This document shows positions 1 to 8,945 of a DNA stretch of 51,966 bases, piece by piece; within the stretch, counting starts at the first letter, position 1, and each line of letters opens with the position of its first letter. The notes beneath the pieces are model-generated. The model ran no database searches. It was not told the origin of the DNA and worked only from the letters and a program-made list of their open reading frames with translations. The stretch spans positions 1 through 51,966 of the forward strand of contig CALIHW010000104.1 of assembly GCA_938020525.1 (NCBI GenBank), read 5' to 3'. Source of the stretch: an uncultured Granulosicoccaceae bacterium (GTDB lineage Bacteria; Pseudomonadota; Gammaproteobacteria; Granulosicoccales; Granulosicoccaceae). The position numbers were made by a program, and so were the translations under genes.

Positions 1-104
1 TAACAGCGAATTAAGTCGCCAGATAGACTTGGTAATTACGTATCTTACAAGCCGCACTTTGGCTGGATGCGCAAGCTTATCCCCCCTACGAAAATATGGC
101 AGCA

Positions 105-1331
105 TCAGTATTCGAGGCGCGGAGTATTCATTGGTGCAAGGCGTAAGGATAATACAAAACTTATAAATACCATTGTGGCAAGTAATACAAATGCCCATTG
201 GTAGCTGCCAAGCTTGTCAAAAATCAGGCCGGTGACAATTGGCAATAACGATCCGCCGACAGTACCGGTAAACACAATGACACCGAATATCGCTCCGTGT
301 GATCGCATTCCAAAGTACTCTGCTACCGTAGGTGATACCACTGTAAACATACCACCATGCGCCATTCCATACAGTGCACCAAATGCGAACAACAGCTTGC
401 CACTCTCTATAAAGAGCAGTGATACAATACTTACAAACAACAACACCAGACAAAAGTTATAAGCACGTTTACCACCAATTTTGTCGACAAAGCGGCCTAT
501 AAACAAACGCCCGGCAATACTGAATGCAGCAATAACAGATAATATTGATGCGGCCTGTGCAGGGCTTAAGCCACTATCTATACCGTGCGGTACAATATGA
601 GTGGGTATCGTGATCACCGACCCGAAAAAGAAAAACTGCATCGCACAAAGCACCCATATTGCACTATCCTTTTTTGCCTCTGACAACGAGATCCCCTGAC
701 GGCTTGCAGGCACTCCCCCCAACCCATCCGATTTATTCTCGCCTGGTTTATTCCCAACTGAATTCTTCGACTCAAATGGATTAAGTCCAATCAGCCATGC
801 TCCTGTTAAGAGAATTGCAGCGGCACCTATGCCCTGCAGCAAAAAAGCGCTACGCCAACCGACAGCGGTAATCAACGCTACAGCAATTACCGGGACAGAC
901 ATCTGACCCAACGCAGTTCCAACCTTAACAATACCGCTCATCACACCACGTCTGCGCGGGAACCAACGCGCTATGGTTGATAGTGTGACTACATCATGTG
1001 ACCCAAGACCAAGTGCAACAAAAAGCGAGTAAATCAACAACAGTTGCCATGGAGCAGATAAAAAATACATTAGTATGTAAGCGCAGCTCGTACACAGAGC
1101 AGTAAAGAGTAATACTCCCCTCGGCCCAAACTTATCACTGAGTTGCCCTGCCACAATAGCGAAAAAACCCATATTAAAAAATGCTATTGCACTGGCAGCC
1201 GACAATAGAGTGCGTGACCAACCGAACTCAGCTTCAAGCACAGTAAAAAACACACCGTATGAAAATACACAACCGATGGTTACCGCCTGCACCAGAACAG
1301 CTCCGACAACTATCAGATATCTTTTATCCAT
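105..1331 (-). CDS. MFS transporter, oxalate/formate antiporter or monocarboxylate-type
   Basis: This is a twelve-helix major facilitator protein of 408 residues from the chosen start. The first helix, the FSYGVFF segment and the following LEAEFGWSR stretch resemble the OFA/monocarboxylate subgroup. The loop between helices 2 and 3 has the MFS signature in the form GQLSDKFGPRG, and a second copy (GRFVDKIGGKRA) sits after the central hydrophilic loop, as expected of a two-fold repeat. It probably moves a small organic acid across the inner membrane, but the substrate cannot be read from sequence. The open frame extends to 1373; I prefer the ATG at 1331 because it begins MDKRYLIVVGA directly before helix 1 and a purine-rich stretch precedes it. 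It stands alone, with about 390 bases between it and the divergent lipoprotein gene. Confidence 0.9.
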   Translation of the reverse strand: MDKRYLIVVGAVLVQAVTIGCVFSYGVFFTVLEAEFGWSRTLLSAASAIAFFNMGFFAIVAGQLSDKFGPRGVLLFTALCTSCAYILMYFLSAPWQLLLIYSLFVALGLGSHDVVTLSTIARWFPRRRGVMSGIVKVGTALGQMSVPVIAVALITAVGWRSAFLLQGIGAAAILLTGAWLIGLNPFESKNSVGNKPGENKSDGLGGVPASRQGISLSEAKKDSAIWVLCAMQFFFFGSVITIPTHIVPHGIDSGLSPAQAASILSVIAAFSIAGRLFIGRFVDKIGGKRAYNFCLVLLFVSIVSLLFIESGKLLFAFGALYGMAHGGMFTVVSPTVAEYFGMRSHGAIFGVIVFTGTVGGSLLPIVTGLIFDKLGSYQWAFVLLATMVFISFVLSLRLAPMNTPRLEY

Positions 1332-1720
1332 CTTTCTTACTTCCGATGTCGGGCAACACGTTGTACGAATCAAAATTTGGCAGTAGTGCAGCCAGGTGTT
1401 TAAGTTTTGTTGTATGTATTCTGGCTATTATTGCAGTTTAGGCCCGCCACAAGCACGGCCCAATGCTTTTAAAATTCTTTTGGGTAATCGAAGAACAAGT
1501 AGAATTGCTATAGCACGCAACGCTGACTGGGGCTGAGCAACAGTGTTACACAGACGCACGTGTTAACGATCACTTACACTAGGTTGATACTGACGGCACA
1601 CAATACCGTAAAAGTACGTGCCTGCAATTATATTGCGGTTAGAAACATCGTCGGGCTTTTCCCGGTGATTCCCCGCATGATAAATTACTGATCCGCTTTA
1701 TTGATTTTCGGAGTATTTTG
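1332..1720. other. Intergenic region between divergent genes
   Basis: About 390 bases separate the minus-strand MFS gene from the plus-strand lipoprotein gene and must hold both promoters. I see no convincing -35/-10 pair and no RNA gene. A small hairpin-capable stretch (GCAAT-TAT-ATTGC) lies at 1624-1636. The only clear signal is the GGAG ribosome-binding site at 1710-1713, seven bases before the ATG at 1721. Confidence 0.5.
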
Positions 1721-2356
1721 ATGATTTACCCACGCATTGCACTTGCCATCACCACAGGTGTTGCGATAGCTGCCTGCAGTCCGTCCGGCAACCCTCACCT
1801 TGATATGTGTATGAAAATAACCAGTAACATCCTTAACAGTGATGTTGAGTTTGGTGAGATATTGGAGTCCAAAAACAAAAGAGAAATGCGAATGACGCTT
1901 CCTTACACCAGCAATGGTGCCAGCAGCGAGGCACTGTGTGTATTTGCGGTAGAAAACGCCTCTAACGAAACTTACAGGACAGCGCCAAAAGAAGTCACTA
2001 TTGATGGCTTAAAACTAGGTACAAAAGAATTGATGCGCGCTTCACTGGCATCAAGCAAAGATGTACTCGAGGACACCGCAAACGAGACAACCAAACAGGC
2101 AGCTGCCGCCGCTGAAGAAGCCAAAGTAATGGCAAGTGAAGCAAAAGATAAAGCAGCCGAGCTCGCAGATGAAGCTAAAGTGAAAGCTGCTGAGCTGGCA
2201 GACGAAGCTAAGGCAAAGGCCGGAGAAGTTGCTACCCAGATTAAAGATTCAGAAGCAGTAACACGAGCTAAAGATCTGGCAGGCGAAACCACCAATAAGG
2301 CAAAAGCTGCCATTGTAGAAGGTGCCAAGGCAGTTCAACAGAAGCTTGAGAACTAG
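1721..2356 (+). CDS. Lipoprotein with apolipoprotein/LEA-like helical repeats
   Basis: This is a predicted lipoprotein of 211 residues. The signal peptide ends in an AIAAC lipobox with Cys19. Residues about 20-105 form a globular part with two further cysteines. From about residue 120 the chain is alanine-, lysine- and glutamate-rich with 11-residue periodicity (units such as KAAELADEAKV), which predicts a long amphipathic helix as in apolipoprotein A1-like and LEA-like proteins. Two adjacent 33-base copies (2150-2182 and 2183-2215) show that this part grew by tandem duplication. A TTG three bases upstream is also open, but the GGAG spacing supports the ATG. Such helices often bind membranes or lipids; the actual role is unknown. 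The gene is monocistronic and followed by a hairpin. Confidence 0.85.
   Translation: MIYPRIALAITTGVAIAACSPSGNPHLDMCMKITSNILNSDVEFGEILESKNKREMRMTLPYTSNGASSEALCVFAVENASNETYRTAPKEVTIDGLKLGTKELMRASLASSKDVLEDTANETTKQAAAAAEEAKVMASEAKDKAAELADEAKVKAAELADEAKAKAGEVATQIKDSEAVTRAKDLAGETTNKAKAAIVEGAKAVQQKLEN
2150..2215 (+). repeat. Two 33-bp tandem repeats inside the lipoprotein gene
   Basis: Two consecutive 33-base units encode KAAELADEAKV and KAAELADEAKA. They differ mainly at third codon positions, so the duplication is not recent and the peptide has been kept by selection. Confidence 0.8.
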
Positions 2357-2374
2357 GAGTCTGCTTAAAGAAGC

Positions 2375-2394
2375 AACGCGGCAGATGCCGCGTT
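2375..2394. terminator. Hairpin after the lipoprotein gene
   Basis: A perfect 8-bp stem, AACGCGGC paired with GCCGCGTT, with an AGAT loop lies 18 bases after the stop codon. The following sequence is only weakly T-rich, so it is a possible rather than classic intrinsic terminator. It could act for both strands, because the gene at 2489-2770 converges on it. Confidence 0.6.
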
Positions 2395-2413
2395 GATTAC
2401 TAAGTTACCCAAT

Positions 2414-2460
2414 TAAGTAAGCCGCTTGGTAAGTAAGCAGTTTGTAAGTAAGCCGCTTGG
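2414..2460. repeat. Three imperfect 15-16 bp tandem repeats
   Basis: TAAGTAAGCCGCTTGG occurs at 2414-2429 and 2445-2460, with a degenerate 15-base copy, TAAGTAAGCAGTTTG, between them at 2430-2444. The array lies between two convergent genes, and its function is unknown. Confidence 0.75.
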
Positions 2461-2488
2461 GCTTCACCTGGAAGGCAATACTGAAAAG

Positions 2489-2770
2489 CTAAATTACTCC
2501 GGCAATTCGCAGACAAACAATCACTGCCACCATCAAAAGCACAGTGAGAAAAATCTGCCAGCGCGTATGACTTAGCTTACTGATACTGCCTAGCAAATAA
2601 GATACAACCAATGCACTACCGAAGGGAATCGCTGCGCGAATCATCGACTTGAATTCATTGCCGGTGCTCGCGAACGCATAAGCAAACACACCGGCCGTCA
2701 ACACCAGCGTAATAAATATTGCTGCCAGCCGAAAACCCCAGCCGGCAGCTTCTTTTGATTTACGCGCCAT
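2489..2770 (-). CDS. Small membrane protein downstream of the lipase
   Basis: This 93-residue protein has a basic N-terminus (MARKSKEAAGWGFR) and three likely membrane helices at about residues 14-34, 45-62 and 71-92. It starts only three bases after the lipase stop codon, so it is almost certainly translated from the fadL-lipase transcript. I recognise no family. Position suggests a role tied to lipid uptake or envelope maintenance, but that is inference. The overlap-free but very tight spacing and sustained hydrophobic pattern make it a believable gene. Confidence 0.7.
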   Translation of the reverse strand: MARKSKEAAGWGFRLAAIFITLVLTAGVFAYAFASTGNEFKSMIRAAIPFGSALVVSYLLGSISKLSHTRWQIFLTVLLMVAVIVCLRIAGVI

Positions 2771-2773
2771 TAA

Positions 2774-4780
2774 TTAAGGCGATTCACTACTTAAAATCAC
2801 AGACGGATCGGTGATGTCGATCAGCATACCACCACTCCGAGCGAATACAGCCACTTGAGTTTGCATCTCGACAGTAGCCGCCGGACTAGCCGCGGGATTT
2901 AACAATGAACCATGATCACCAGCGATAAAGCGCACTATTCCAGGTTCACCTGTATCAGATGACACTTGATTAAGCCCCATAACACGCGCCAGCGCAGTAC
3001 TGCCAGCTAACGGCGCACCATCGACTGTGTTGGGTACTGTCTGATCAGACGGTATACCAGCAGCCTCGTCACCAACCACTTCCATCATATGGATGCGATA
3101 CATGCTTGCAGCTCGAGCACCGAAGTTAATCGGATCACCACTATCGACAATAGTTTGCGCGCTAATAACAAACTGGCTGAACTCTGATGTGCCCGGAACG
3201 ATTCGAGCAGCCTCAAGGCCAGCAAGAATGGGATCTCTAAATGCTGGTGACGCTAAGGTCATCGGCACAAGCCCGGCTGCAGGCATGGCAAGACTAACAG
3301 AAGTCAATGAATCATCGAATGCAGCGAAGGTTGTAGCAGCAGTGCCACCAAGCGAAAAGCCGATTAGTGCTTTACGACTAGAATCAAGCGGCACAGCTCC
3401 GATGTTAGCAATGCTTGCACTCAGCACCAGTAAGTCAGCAACGCTCTGGCGCAGGTTATCACGCGTTGTAAGGAGCTGCGCTGGTGAGTAGAAATGCGTA
3501 CCGCTGCTGTCTGTGATGCCATCGGGGCCAGGAGCTCCAGTGGTGTTATTCGCAAGATCGATTTCAAAGGTTCTTTCGAACTCTGTACGAAAACCATTCT
3601 CCGTGTCTGTAATGCCGTGCATGGGCTGATCAATTGCAATCACTGCATAGCCAACCCCTGCCAATGCATCTGCAATCGCCAGCATATCGGTTCTGTCACG
3701 GGTGATACCATGGACAAAGATCGCCACAGGCCAACCTGCATCAGGTATCTCCTGACCAGAATTAATATTCGGCACAGTCATCATCACCGGAATTGTCTGA
3801 TCACTGGTCCGCACCGGCATAGAGTTAAAGCGTGTAAGGAAGCTACCCTCCTGTGAGTCACCAGCCGGTGCACCCCGCCAGAAACTGCTGACCCCTACCG
3901 GATCATTCACGTTGGCGGGTGCCGTCAAGTAGTAAGGCACCTGAAGCTGTCCAACATATACATCTGCAGCACCACGACCACCGACATCACTGGTTGTTAA
4001 GCCTACTGGCTGGACACCAATCACACCCGGCTGAGTCGCCGCGGCAACTGACTGCAACACAGGCGTAATAGACTGCGTTTTAACATTCCATATTTGCACA
4101 ATAGAGGCTCGCTCAACACCCGCAGCTTCGGCAACCTGCAGCATTGCTCCATTGGCTAGCCGAACCCCCTCCAGCTGTGCAAAGTCACTATTTTCCAATG
4201 AAAGCTGACCTGAAGTTAGCCGGAAAATAGAATTGACTGCAGGCATACCTGAAGTGTCAGTAACACCATTGGTGACAACTACCATGTAGTCGGTACTTTC
4301 TGCGAAAGGCACCAGTGGCTGAACTGCCAGCGTAGTTTCTCTGGACACAACCGGTACATAGGTTTGGGGCGGTACCTCACCAACCAGACCAATCACAGCG
4401 CCAGCAGTTGGAGAGTCAGGATTACCGTCAGTAGTAACCTCAAACACCCTCACTGTTTCACCGCGAAGCAGTGTTGCTGCATCCAATGGTGATGAAAAAC
4501 TACTTGTTAAGGGTTGCGTTGTAGAGAATCCATCAAGCGTGTTCAATGCTACCCGTGGATTACCGAAGTCGGCCGGGTCATCGTTCGCACCAAGCGGAAT
4601 ATTCAGCGTACCATCCGTACTTCCCGCAAAAAACAGAGATGTAGGGAAAGGCAGTGGAGGTGGATCAGCTGCAGCACGGGCATCAGCGACACTCTCCTCG
4701 AAGTCGTAATCAGTTGGGTCAGAGCAGCCACTCATTGCAATGAAAGACGCTAGTAATGGCAGTGTATATATTAGCTTCAT
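2774..4780 (-). CDS. VolA/Pla-1-type surface lipase lipoprotein
   Basis: This 668-residue protein resembles the bacterial virulence-factor lipase family (Pla-1/VolA). The signal peptide ends in AMSGC, so Cys19 would be lipidated. The N-terminal half (about 40-330) matches the non-catalytic domain of these lipases. The C-terminal half is an alpha/beta hydrolase: an oxyanion-type segment FVHGITRDRTDML precedes the nucleophile elbow GFSLGG with Ser476. A late GDHGSLLNP segment is a candidate for the catalytic histidine. In Vibrio cholerae, VolA is a surface lysophospholipase co-expressed with FadL. Here FadL also lies immediately upstream in the same operon, so the likely job is to release fatty acids from host or environmental phospholipids. 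A GGAG lies nine bases before the ATG. At 668 residues it is shorter than the Vibrio proteins as I recall them. Confidence 0.85.
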   Translation of the reverse strand: MKLIYTLPLLASFIAMSGCSDPTDYDFEESVADARAAADPPPLPFPTSLFFAGSTDGTLNIPLGANDDPADFGNPRVALNTLDGFSTTQPLTSSFSSPLDAATLLRGETVRVFEVTTDGNPDSPTAGAVIGLVGEVPPQTYVPVVSRETTLAVQPLVPFAESTDYMVVVTNGVTDTSGMPAVNSIFRLTSGQLSLENSDFAQLEGVRLANGAMLQVAEAAGVERASIVQIWNVKTQSITPVLQSVAAATQPGVIGVQPVGLTTSDVGGRGAADVYVGQLQVPYYLTAPANVNDPVGVSSFWRGAPAGDSQEGSFLTRFNSMPVRTSDQTIPVMMTVPNINSGQEIPDAGWPVAIFVHGITRDRTDMLAIADALAGVGYAVIAIDQPMHGITDTENGFRTEFERTFEIDLANNTTGAPGPDGITDSSGTHFYSPAQLLTTRDNLRQSVADLLVLSASIANIGAVPLDSSRKALIGFSLGGTAATTFAAFDDSLTSVSLAMPAAGLVPMTLASPAFRDPILAGLEAARIVPGTSEFSQFVISAQTIVDSGDPINFGARAASMYRIHMMEVVGDEAAGIPSDQTVPNTVDGAPLAGSTALARVMGLNQVSSDTGEPGIVRFIAGDHGSLLNPAASPAATVEMQTQVAVFARSGGMLIDITDPSVILSSESP

Positions 4781-4797
4781 TAGATCAGACTCCAGTA

Positions 4798-6174
4798 CTA
4801 GTCAAATTGCACAGTAACTTGTGCACTTAAGATATTAACGTTGGTTTCAAACTCACCACGTAGTGTTGTGCCACCCGGTGATTCGCTGGCATTATCCAGT
4901 GGTGTATCGTCGACCATCAAGTGCGCAAAACCAACATCAAAGCCAACTTTCTGATTGTGTTGATAGCCCACCCCAAACGATAGCCAGGTTCTATCACTAG
5001 TTGGAATCCGTGGTGTTCTTAGTTGCGGTGAAGGAACAGGATCCTGATCAAATGCAACCCCACCACGGAAAGTCAGCTGATCACTGAATTTATAGTTTAT
5101 CCCGCCAGATACACGCCAGACGTCTTCGAACTCCAGCGTGTTAAAGGTGTCTGGCTGCAAGCCTTCAAATTCAATTCGCAATTCATCGAAGCTACTCCAG
5201 CCGGTCCATGTTGCAGCAGCTAGCAATTCGACTTGATCATTCACCTCATGTGCGCCAGCAAACATCAGCGTTGGCGGCAAACTCGCATCTGCAGTTGCCG
5301 GACTATCAACAAACAAAGGTAAGCCACCATCAATGATTGCTTGAAAGGCTGGGTTGTTAGTGAATTCACCGGTGCCATCTAGCTCATGCTCTATGCCATG
5401 ACGGTAGGCAATTCCGAGCTTGGTGCCGACACGAGGTTTGTAAAGTAATCCAAGATTAAACGACAGAGCGGTACTGTCTCCCTCAACTTCTGCCAAACCA
5501 TCAAGTGCCTGTACGCCAGAATTTTCTAATCCCAACTGAATGCAAGTATCTACAGGCAATGACCCCTGAGTGACAAGCCCCAGACAAGTACCACTGGAGT
5601 CATAAGCGCTACCCAGAGTTGCACTTAAATTCTGGATACTGATACCACCGCCAATACTGAGGTTTTCGTTAACCAGATAAGAAATCGATGGATTAATATC
5701 TAACGCTGCAACCGCTGACTCGATGGCCTGGTATCTGCCCACCCACGCAGGATCATAATCACTTGAGTTACCGAATGGCACACCAAAGCCGACCCCCAGA
5801 GTTACTCCGTTCTTTAGCGGATGCACATAGTAGAGATTGGGAATCACGGACGTACCACTGGCATCAACGGTACTGGCAGTAGCAAAGTCCGGGTTTACAA
5901 ACCCACCACCAAACGAGTTGTTTAACGTAGTGCCACGATCAGTAAAATCACTACTAACACCGATAACATGGCCGGCGACCAAAAGCTGCGGTTGTTTCAA
6001 CTCACTCATGCCGGCAGGATTAAACCATATGGTCGACGCATCATCACTGACAGCCGCAGCACCCGCATAGGAATTGCCGAGTCCGGATGCTCCGTGCTCT
6101 ATGAGCGCAAAACCCCCGGCCAGGGACGCCTCACTAGCCGCCACAGCACATATCAAAATACAGGCTTTTCGCAT
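4798..6174 (-). CDS. fadL: FadL-type outer-membrane long-chain fatty acid transporter
   Basis: This is an outer-membrane beta-barrel protein of the OMPP1/FadL/TodX family, 458 residues. A signal peptide ends near ASLAGG. The mature N-terminus has the family hatch motif: SGLGNSYAGAAAVSDDAS leads into TIWFNPAGMSEL, where NPAGM is a strong FadL hallmark. The rest alternates amphipathic strands and ends ILSAQVTVQFD with a terminal aromatic residue suitable for BAM recognition. It should pass hydrophobic substrates, most likely long-chain fatty acids. The open frame reaches a TTG at 6180, but I prefer the ATG at 6174 because GGAGAG lies upstream at good spacing. It is the first gene of a three-gene unit with the lipase 17 bases downstream, so supply and import of fatty acids would be co-expressed. 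Confidence 0.93.
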   Translation of the reverse strand: MRKACILICAVAASEASLAGGFALIEHGASGLGNSYAGAAAVSDDASTIWFNPAGMSELKQPQLLVAGHVIGVSSDFTDRGTTLNNSFGGGFVNPDFATASTVDASGTSVIPNLYYVHPLKNGVTLGVGFGVPFGNSSDYDPAWVGRYQAIESAVAALDINPSISYLVNENLSIGGGISIQNLSATLGSAYDSSGTCLGLVTQGSLPVDTCIQLGLENSGVQALDGLAEVEGDSTALSFNLGLLYKPRVGTKLGIAYRHGIEHELDGTGEFTNNPAFQAIIDGGLPLFVDSPATADASLPPTLMFAGAHEVNDQVELLAAATWTGWSSFDELRIEFEGLQPDTFNTLEFEDVWRVSGGINYKFSDQLTFRGGVAFDQDPVPSPQLRTPRIPTSDRTWLSFGVGYQHNQKVGFDVGFAHLMVDDTPLDNASESPGGTTLRGEFETNVNILSAQVTVQFD

Positions 6175-6355
6175 ATTCAATTCTCTCCAGAAATTTATTT
6201 ATTATCAGACGCTTGCGCTGGTTCCCAATACTAACAAATTGGGATACACCATCGGATGCACCTGTGCGACAGTAAAAAGGTGAATTATTCATTAATATTA
6301 ACAGCAGCTATACTTGATTATCCCCGTTGTAAGAATGCAGGCATAAGAAGCCACT

Positions 6356-6925
6356 ATGAGACTGATAGAAATGGAATTGGCGACGTTAAAATTTCGCCCG
6401 GTGATCTCCGGATTTGTGTTCGGCTTGGTTATGAATGGCAACACTGCACTCGCAAATAACTTCAATATCGATGTCGACAAAGAAGATATTGCCGTTGAAG
6501 CCACTAATGCGAGCCTGACTGAATTACTTCAGGAACTCGAAAAACTCACGGGAATACCAATCAATTTTGTCGCCGAAACCGATGAACGAGTGACCCTGAG
6601 TGTTGGCATGACCTCTGTTGCAAATGCCATCAGTAAAATTACCCCCAATCATATGATCGTGCACGAGAATCAGAACGGCAAAGAAGTCATCAAAGAACTG
6701 ATAATAATTCCCGCCAATTCCGATCTTGCCAGCGGCGGCTCGGGATCAGCTTTCTTACCAAACGGAAACCCTGCACCTGCCATCGAAGAGCCTCAAGTGA
6801 CCCAGCCAGAAGCAGCAACCCAGGCAGATCCAAATCAGGCAGATCCAAGTCAACCATCTGATCAACCATTGGCTAGCGAGCCTGTAACTCTACAGCCTCC
6901 TGCCCCGGATGGTCGGGTTAACTAG
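6356..6925 (+). CDS. Stand-alone periplasmic STN/secretin-N-like domain protein
   Basis: This is a 189-residue exported protein. An N-terminal hydrophobic segment followed by NTALANN suggests a signal peptide cut near residue 33. Residues about 38-110 resemble the STN (secretin and TonB N-terminus short) domain: a VDKEDIAVEATNASLTEL strand-helix start, LLQELEKLTGIPINFV, VTLSVG and a closing strand before IIPAN. The C-terminal third is rich in Pro, Gln, Ala and Asp (repeated QADPNQADPSQ) and probably disordered. STN domains normally sit at the start of secretins or TonB-dependent transducers; here no barrel follows. It is divergent from fadL with 181 bases between them. It could be a periplasmic adaptor or pilotin-like partner, but I cannot name one. 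Confidence 0.7.
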   Translation: MRLIEMELATLKFRPVISGFVFGLVMNGNTALANNFNIDVDKEDIAVEATNASLTELLQELEKLTGIPINFVAETDERVTLSVGMTSVANAISKITPNHMIVHENQNGKEVIKELIIIPANSDLASGGSGSAFLPNGNPAPAIEEPQVTQPEAATQADPNQADPSQPSDQPLASEPVTLQPPAPDGRVN

Positions 6926-6947
6926 AAAATTGCAGGTACATGATCTA

Positions 6948-8945
6948 CTAGCCTGCAAGACCTGTTGCAGTGGCGAGAATAATTGACTCAAAGAACGTCA
7001 CCTGACCACCTTCTTCAACTGAGTTATCGCACCGATCAGTTTTTACGACTATCTCGGATCCACCCGCCCCAATCGCTTTTTGTGTCGCGAGCTCGGTCGC
7101 AACTTGAGTTGCCCACCGAGCTGCGAGTTCGAGATTTTCAAACTCCCTTTGTTCCTGCGGAGCATGCACAATGACGCTGTGCCCTGCCAGTGGACTAATG
7201 GTTATTTGTGCGGTCTGACGCACCACACCCACAACCGCTCCTACTGCATTGGCAACCTCTGCATGCTCTGGTACCACAACCTCAACATCCATAAAGTCTG
7301 CTATTGGCGGATAGAAGCTTTGCGCAGGTGCACCAATACCAATGACCGGCACATTGAGTCTTGCCGTCAATCCCATCCACTGTTTATCGTTAACACCACT
7401 TTCATCGGTAAACATTCGCTCTAAAAGCTTCTTGTTATGAGAATTTAGAGGTCTGCCGAAGACCCCTTCAGCGTCATTGATCATCGCAGTCATCAAACAT
7501 AAAGCGGATTGTCGAGATGTCTGCTGCAACATACTTCGGCTAAAAGCCTTCGGATTCTCGTAGCTCTGACCAAGATTAAATTCACTATAGCGACTCAATA
7601 GAGTCGCCCCCAGAAGCGACGCCTCTGCAGACCAGTCTTTTTGCCATTCACAAACATGAGCAGCATCTGTCGGGGTGAAACCCGCAAGCGTTAGAATACC
7701 CATCTCAATAAGTCGCCTCATCGCAAGCGAGAAATGCCGCTCTGCAAAAACTGACTGCATAGATTGCGGATGATTTTTAACTTCGTTTATTAACGAGCGT
7801 TGCTGACTAGTAAGTCGAGCCGCATCATCAGGCTCGTTCATCAATACAATAAAACGCGCCATGTTTGTTTTAGTCCATGGTGCATCAACAAACTCTTTCA
7901 GGTCATCTACTATTTGCGGATGCCTGGCTGCTAACACACACAGCGGCATGACTTTGTTAGGGCCGATTGTAAACTTGCGCTGCTCACGGTCGTACAGAAT
8001 TTCACTGTCACCACCAAGGCCGTGAGTATCAATCTTTACCGCTTCCACCATGGTACGCCAGCCGTTAACACTCGCACCTTCACTGCTCAGTACCGGCTCA
8101 CCATTTTTAATAAGGGCCACATCTGTGGTAGTGCCACCGATATCCGACACCAGCATGTCAGGCTTATCTGCCAGAAACTGTGCACCTACGACACTCGCGG
8201 CGGGACCAGACAATATAGTCTCTACAGGCGAGTGCTCTGCAAAATCGGAACTTACCAGGGTGCCGTCACCACGTACCACCATAAGCGATGCATCAATACC
8301 GTGATCCCTCATTGTCTGACGGGTGGCGATGATGAGATTTTTAATTAATGGTATTAGTCTGGCATTAATAAGTGCGGTCAATGCTCTGCGCGGCGCATCT
8401 AAAGATGCACTGAGCTCATGACCACAGGTAACCGGTAAACCCGTCACTTCAAGCAGCTCTTTACGTAAGGCAACTTCATGTGACGGATTTCGAACTGAAA
8501 ACATACCCGATACGGCAACCGCAGAGATCGACCCACCAAGCTCGACTATCTGCCGTACAACCGAGTCGACATCTAACTCACAGTTTTCCAAACCGGCCGC
8601 ATCATGCCCCCCTTGCGCCATAATCACTGGCATATCGCGTGATGCCTGATCAAGATTCGCCAATGCTAGCTGCGATTCCCGATAACCCAACAATACCAAC
8701 GCCGCCTTAGCACCATGACCTTCAACAATTGAATTGGTGGCAAGCGTTGTAGACAAACAGACAAGACTAACGTCTTTGGGATCTTCTTCAAGGAGTGTCG
8801 CTCCTATAGAACTGGCAATTCCTTCAATAAGATTATGGCGGGTAGTGAGTGATTTCGATTTCTTGAGCACAGCTTTTGACGCAGCATCAACCAGCACCGC
8901 ATCAGTGTAGGTACCACCTGTATCAATTCCAAGACGCAGACTCAT
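6948..8945 (-). CDS. Hydantoinase/oxoprolinase A-type protein
   Basis: This is a 665-residue member of the hydantoinase A/oxoprolinase family, which are ATP-dependent ring-opening enzymes of the ASKHA fold. The N-terminal phosphate-binding loop is clear (LGIDTGGTYTDAVLVD), and the second (MLVSDIGGTTTDVALI) opens the hydantoinase core. The longer open frame would add 43 residues unlike the family, so I place the start at the ATG at 8945, giving MSLRLGIDTGG. In characterised systems HyuA acts with a HyuB subunit encoded next to it; none is present here on either side. It may act alone as in related acetone-carboxylase or oxoprolinase-like proteins, or its partner is elsewhere. The substrate is unknown. 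Confidence 0.88.
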   Translation of the reverse strand: MSLRLGIDTGGTYTDAVLVDAASKAVLKKSKSLTTRHNLIEGIASSIGATLLEEDPKDVSLVCLSTTLATNSIVEGHGAKAALVLLGYRESQLALANLDQASRDMPVIMAQGGHDAAGLENCELDVDSVVRQIVELGGSISAVAVSGMFSVRNPSHEVALRKELLEVTGLPVTCGHELSASLDAPRRALTALINARLIPLIKNLIIATRQTMRDHGIDASLMVVRGDGTLVSSDFAEHSPVETILSGPAASVVGAQFLADKPDMLVSDIGGTTTDVALIKNGEPVLSSEGASVNGWRTMVEAVKIDTHGLGGDSEILYDREQRKFTIGPNKVMPLCVLAARHPQIVDDLKEFVDAPWTKTNMARFIVLMNEPDDAARLTSQQRSLINEVKNHPQSMQSVFAERHFSLAMRRLIEMGILTLAGFTPTDAAHVCEWQKDWSAEASLLGATLLSRYSEFNLGQSYENPKAFSRSMLQQTSRQSALCLMTAMINDAEGVFGRPLNSHNKKLLERMFTDESGVNDKQWMGLTARLNVPVIGIGAPAQSFYPPIADFMDVEVVVPEHAEVANAVGAVVGVVRQTAQITISPLAGHSVIVHAPQEQREFENLELAARWATQVATELATQKAIGAGGSEIVVKTDRCDNSVEEGGQVTFFESIILATATGLAG

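Noticed and set aside
1972-2328. Antisense ORF in the lipoprotein gene
   Set aside because: Shadow of the Ala/Glu/Lys repeats; the sense protein has a lipobox and ribosome-binding site.
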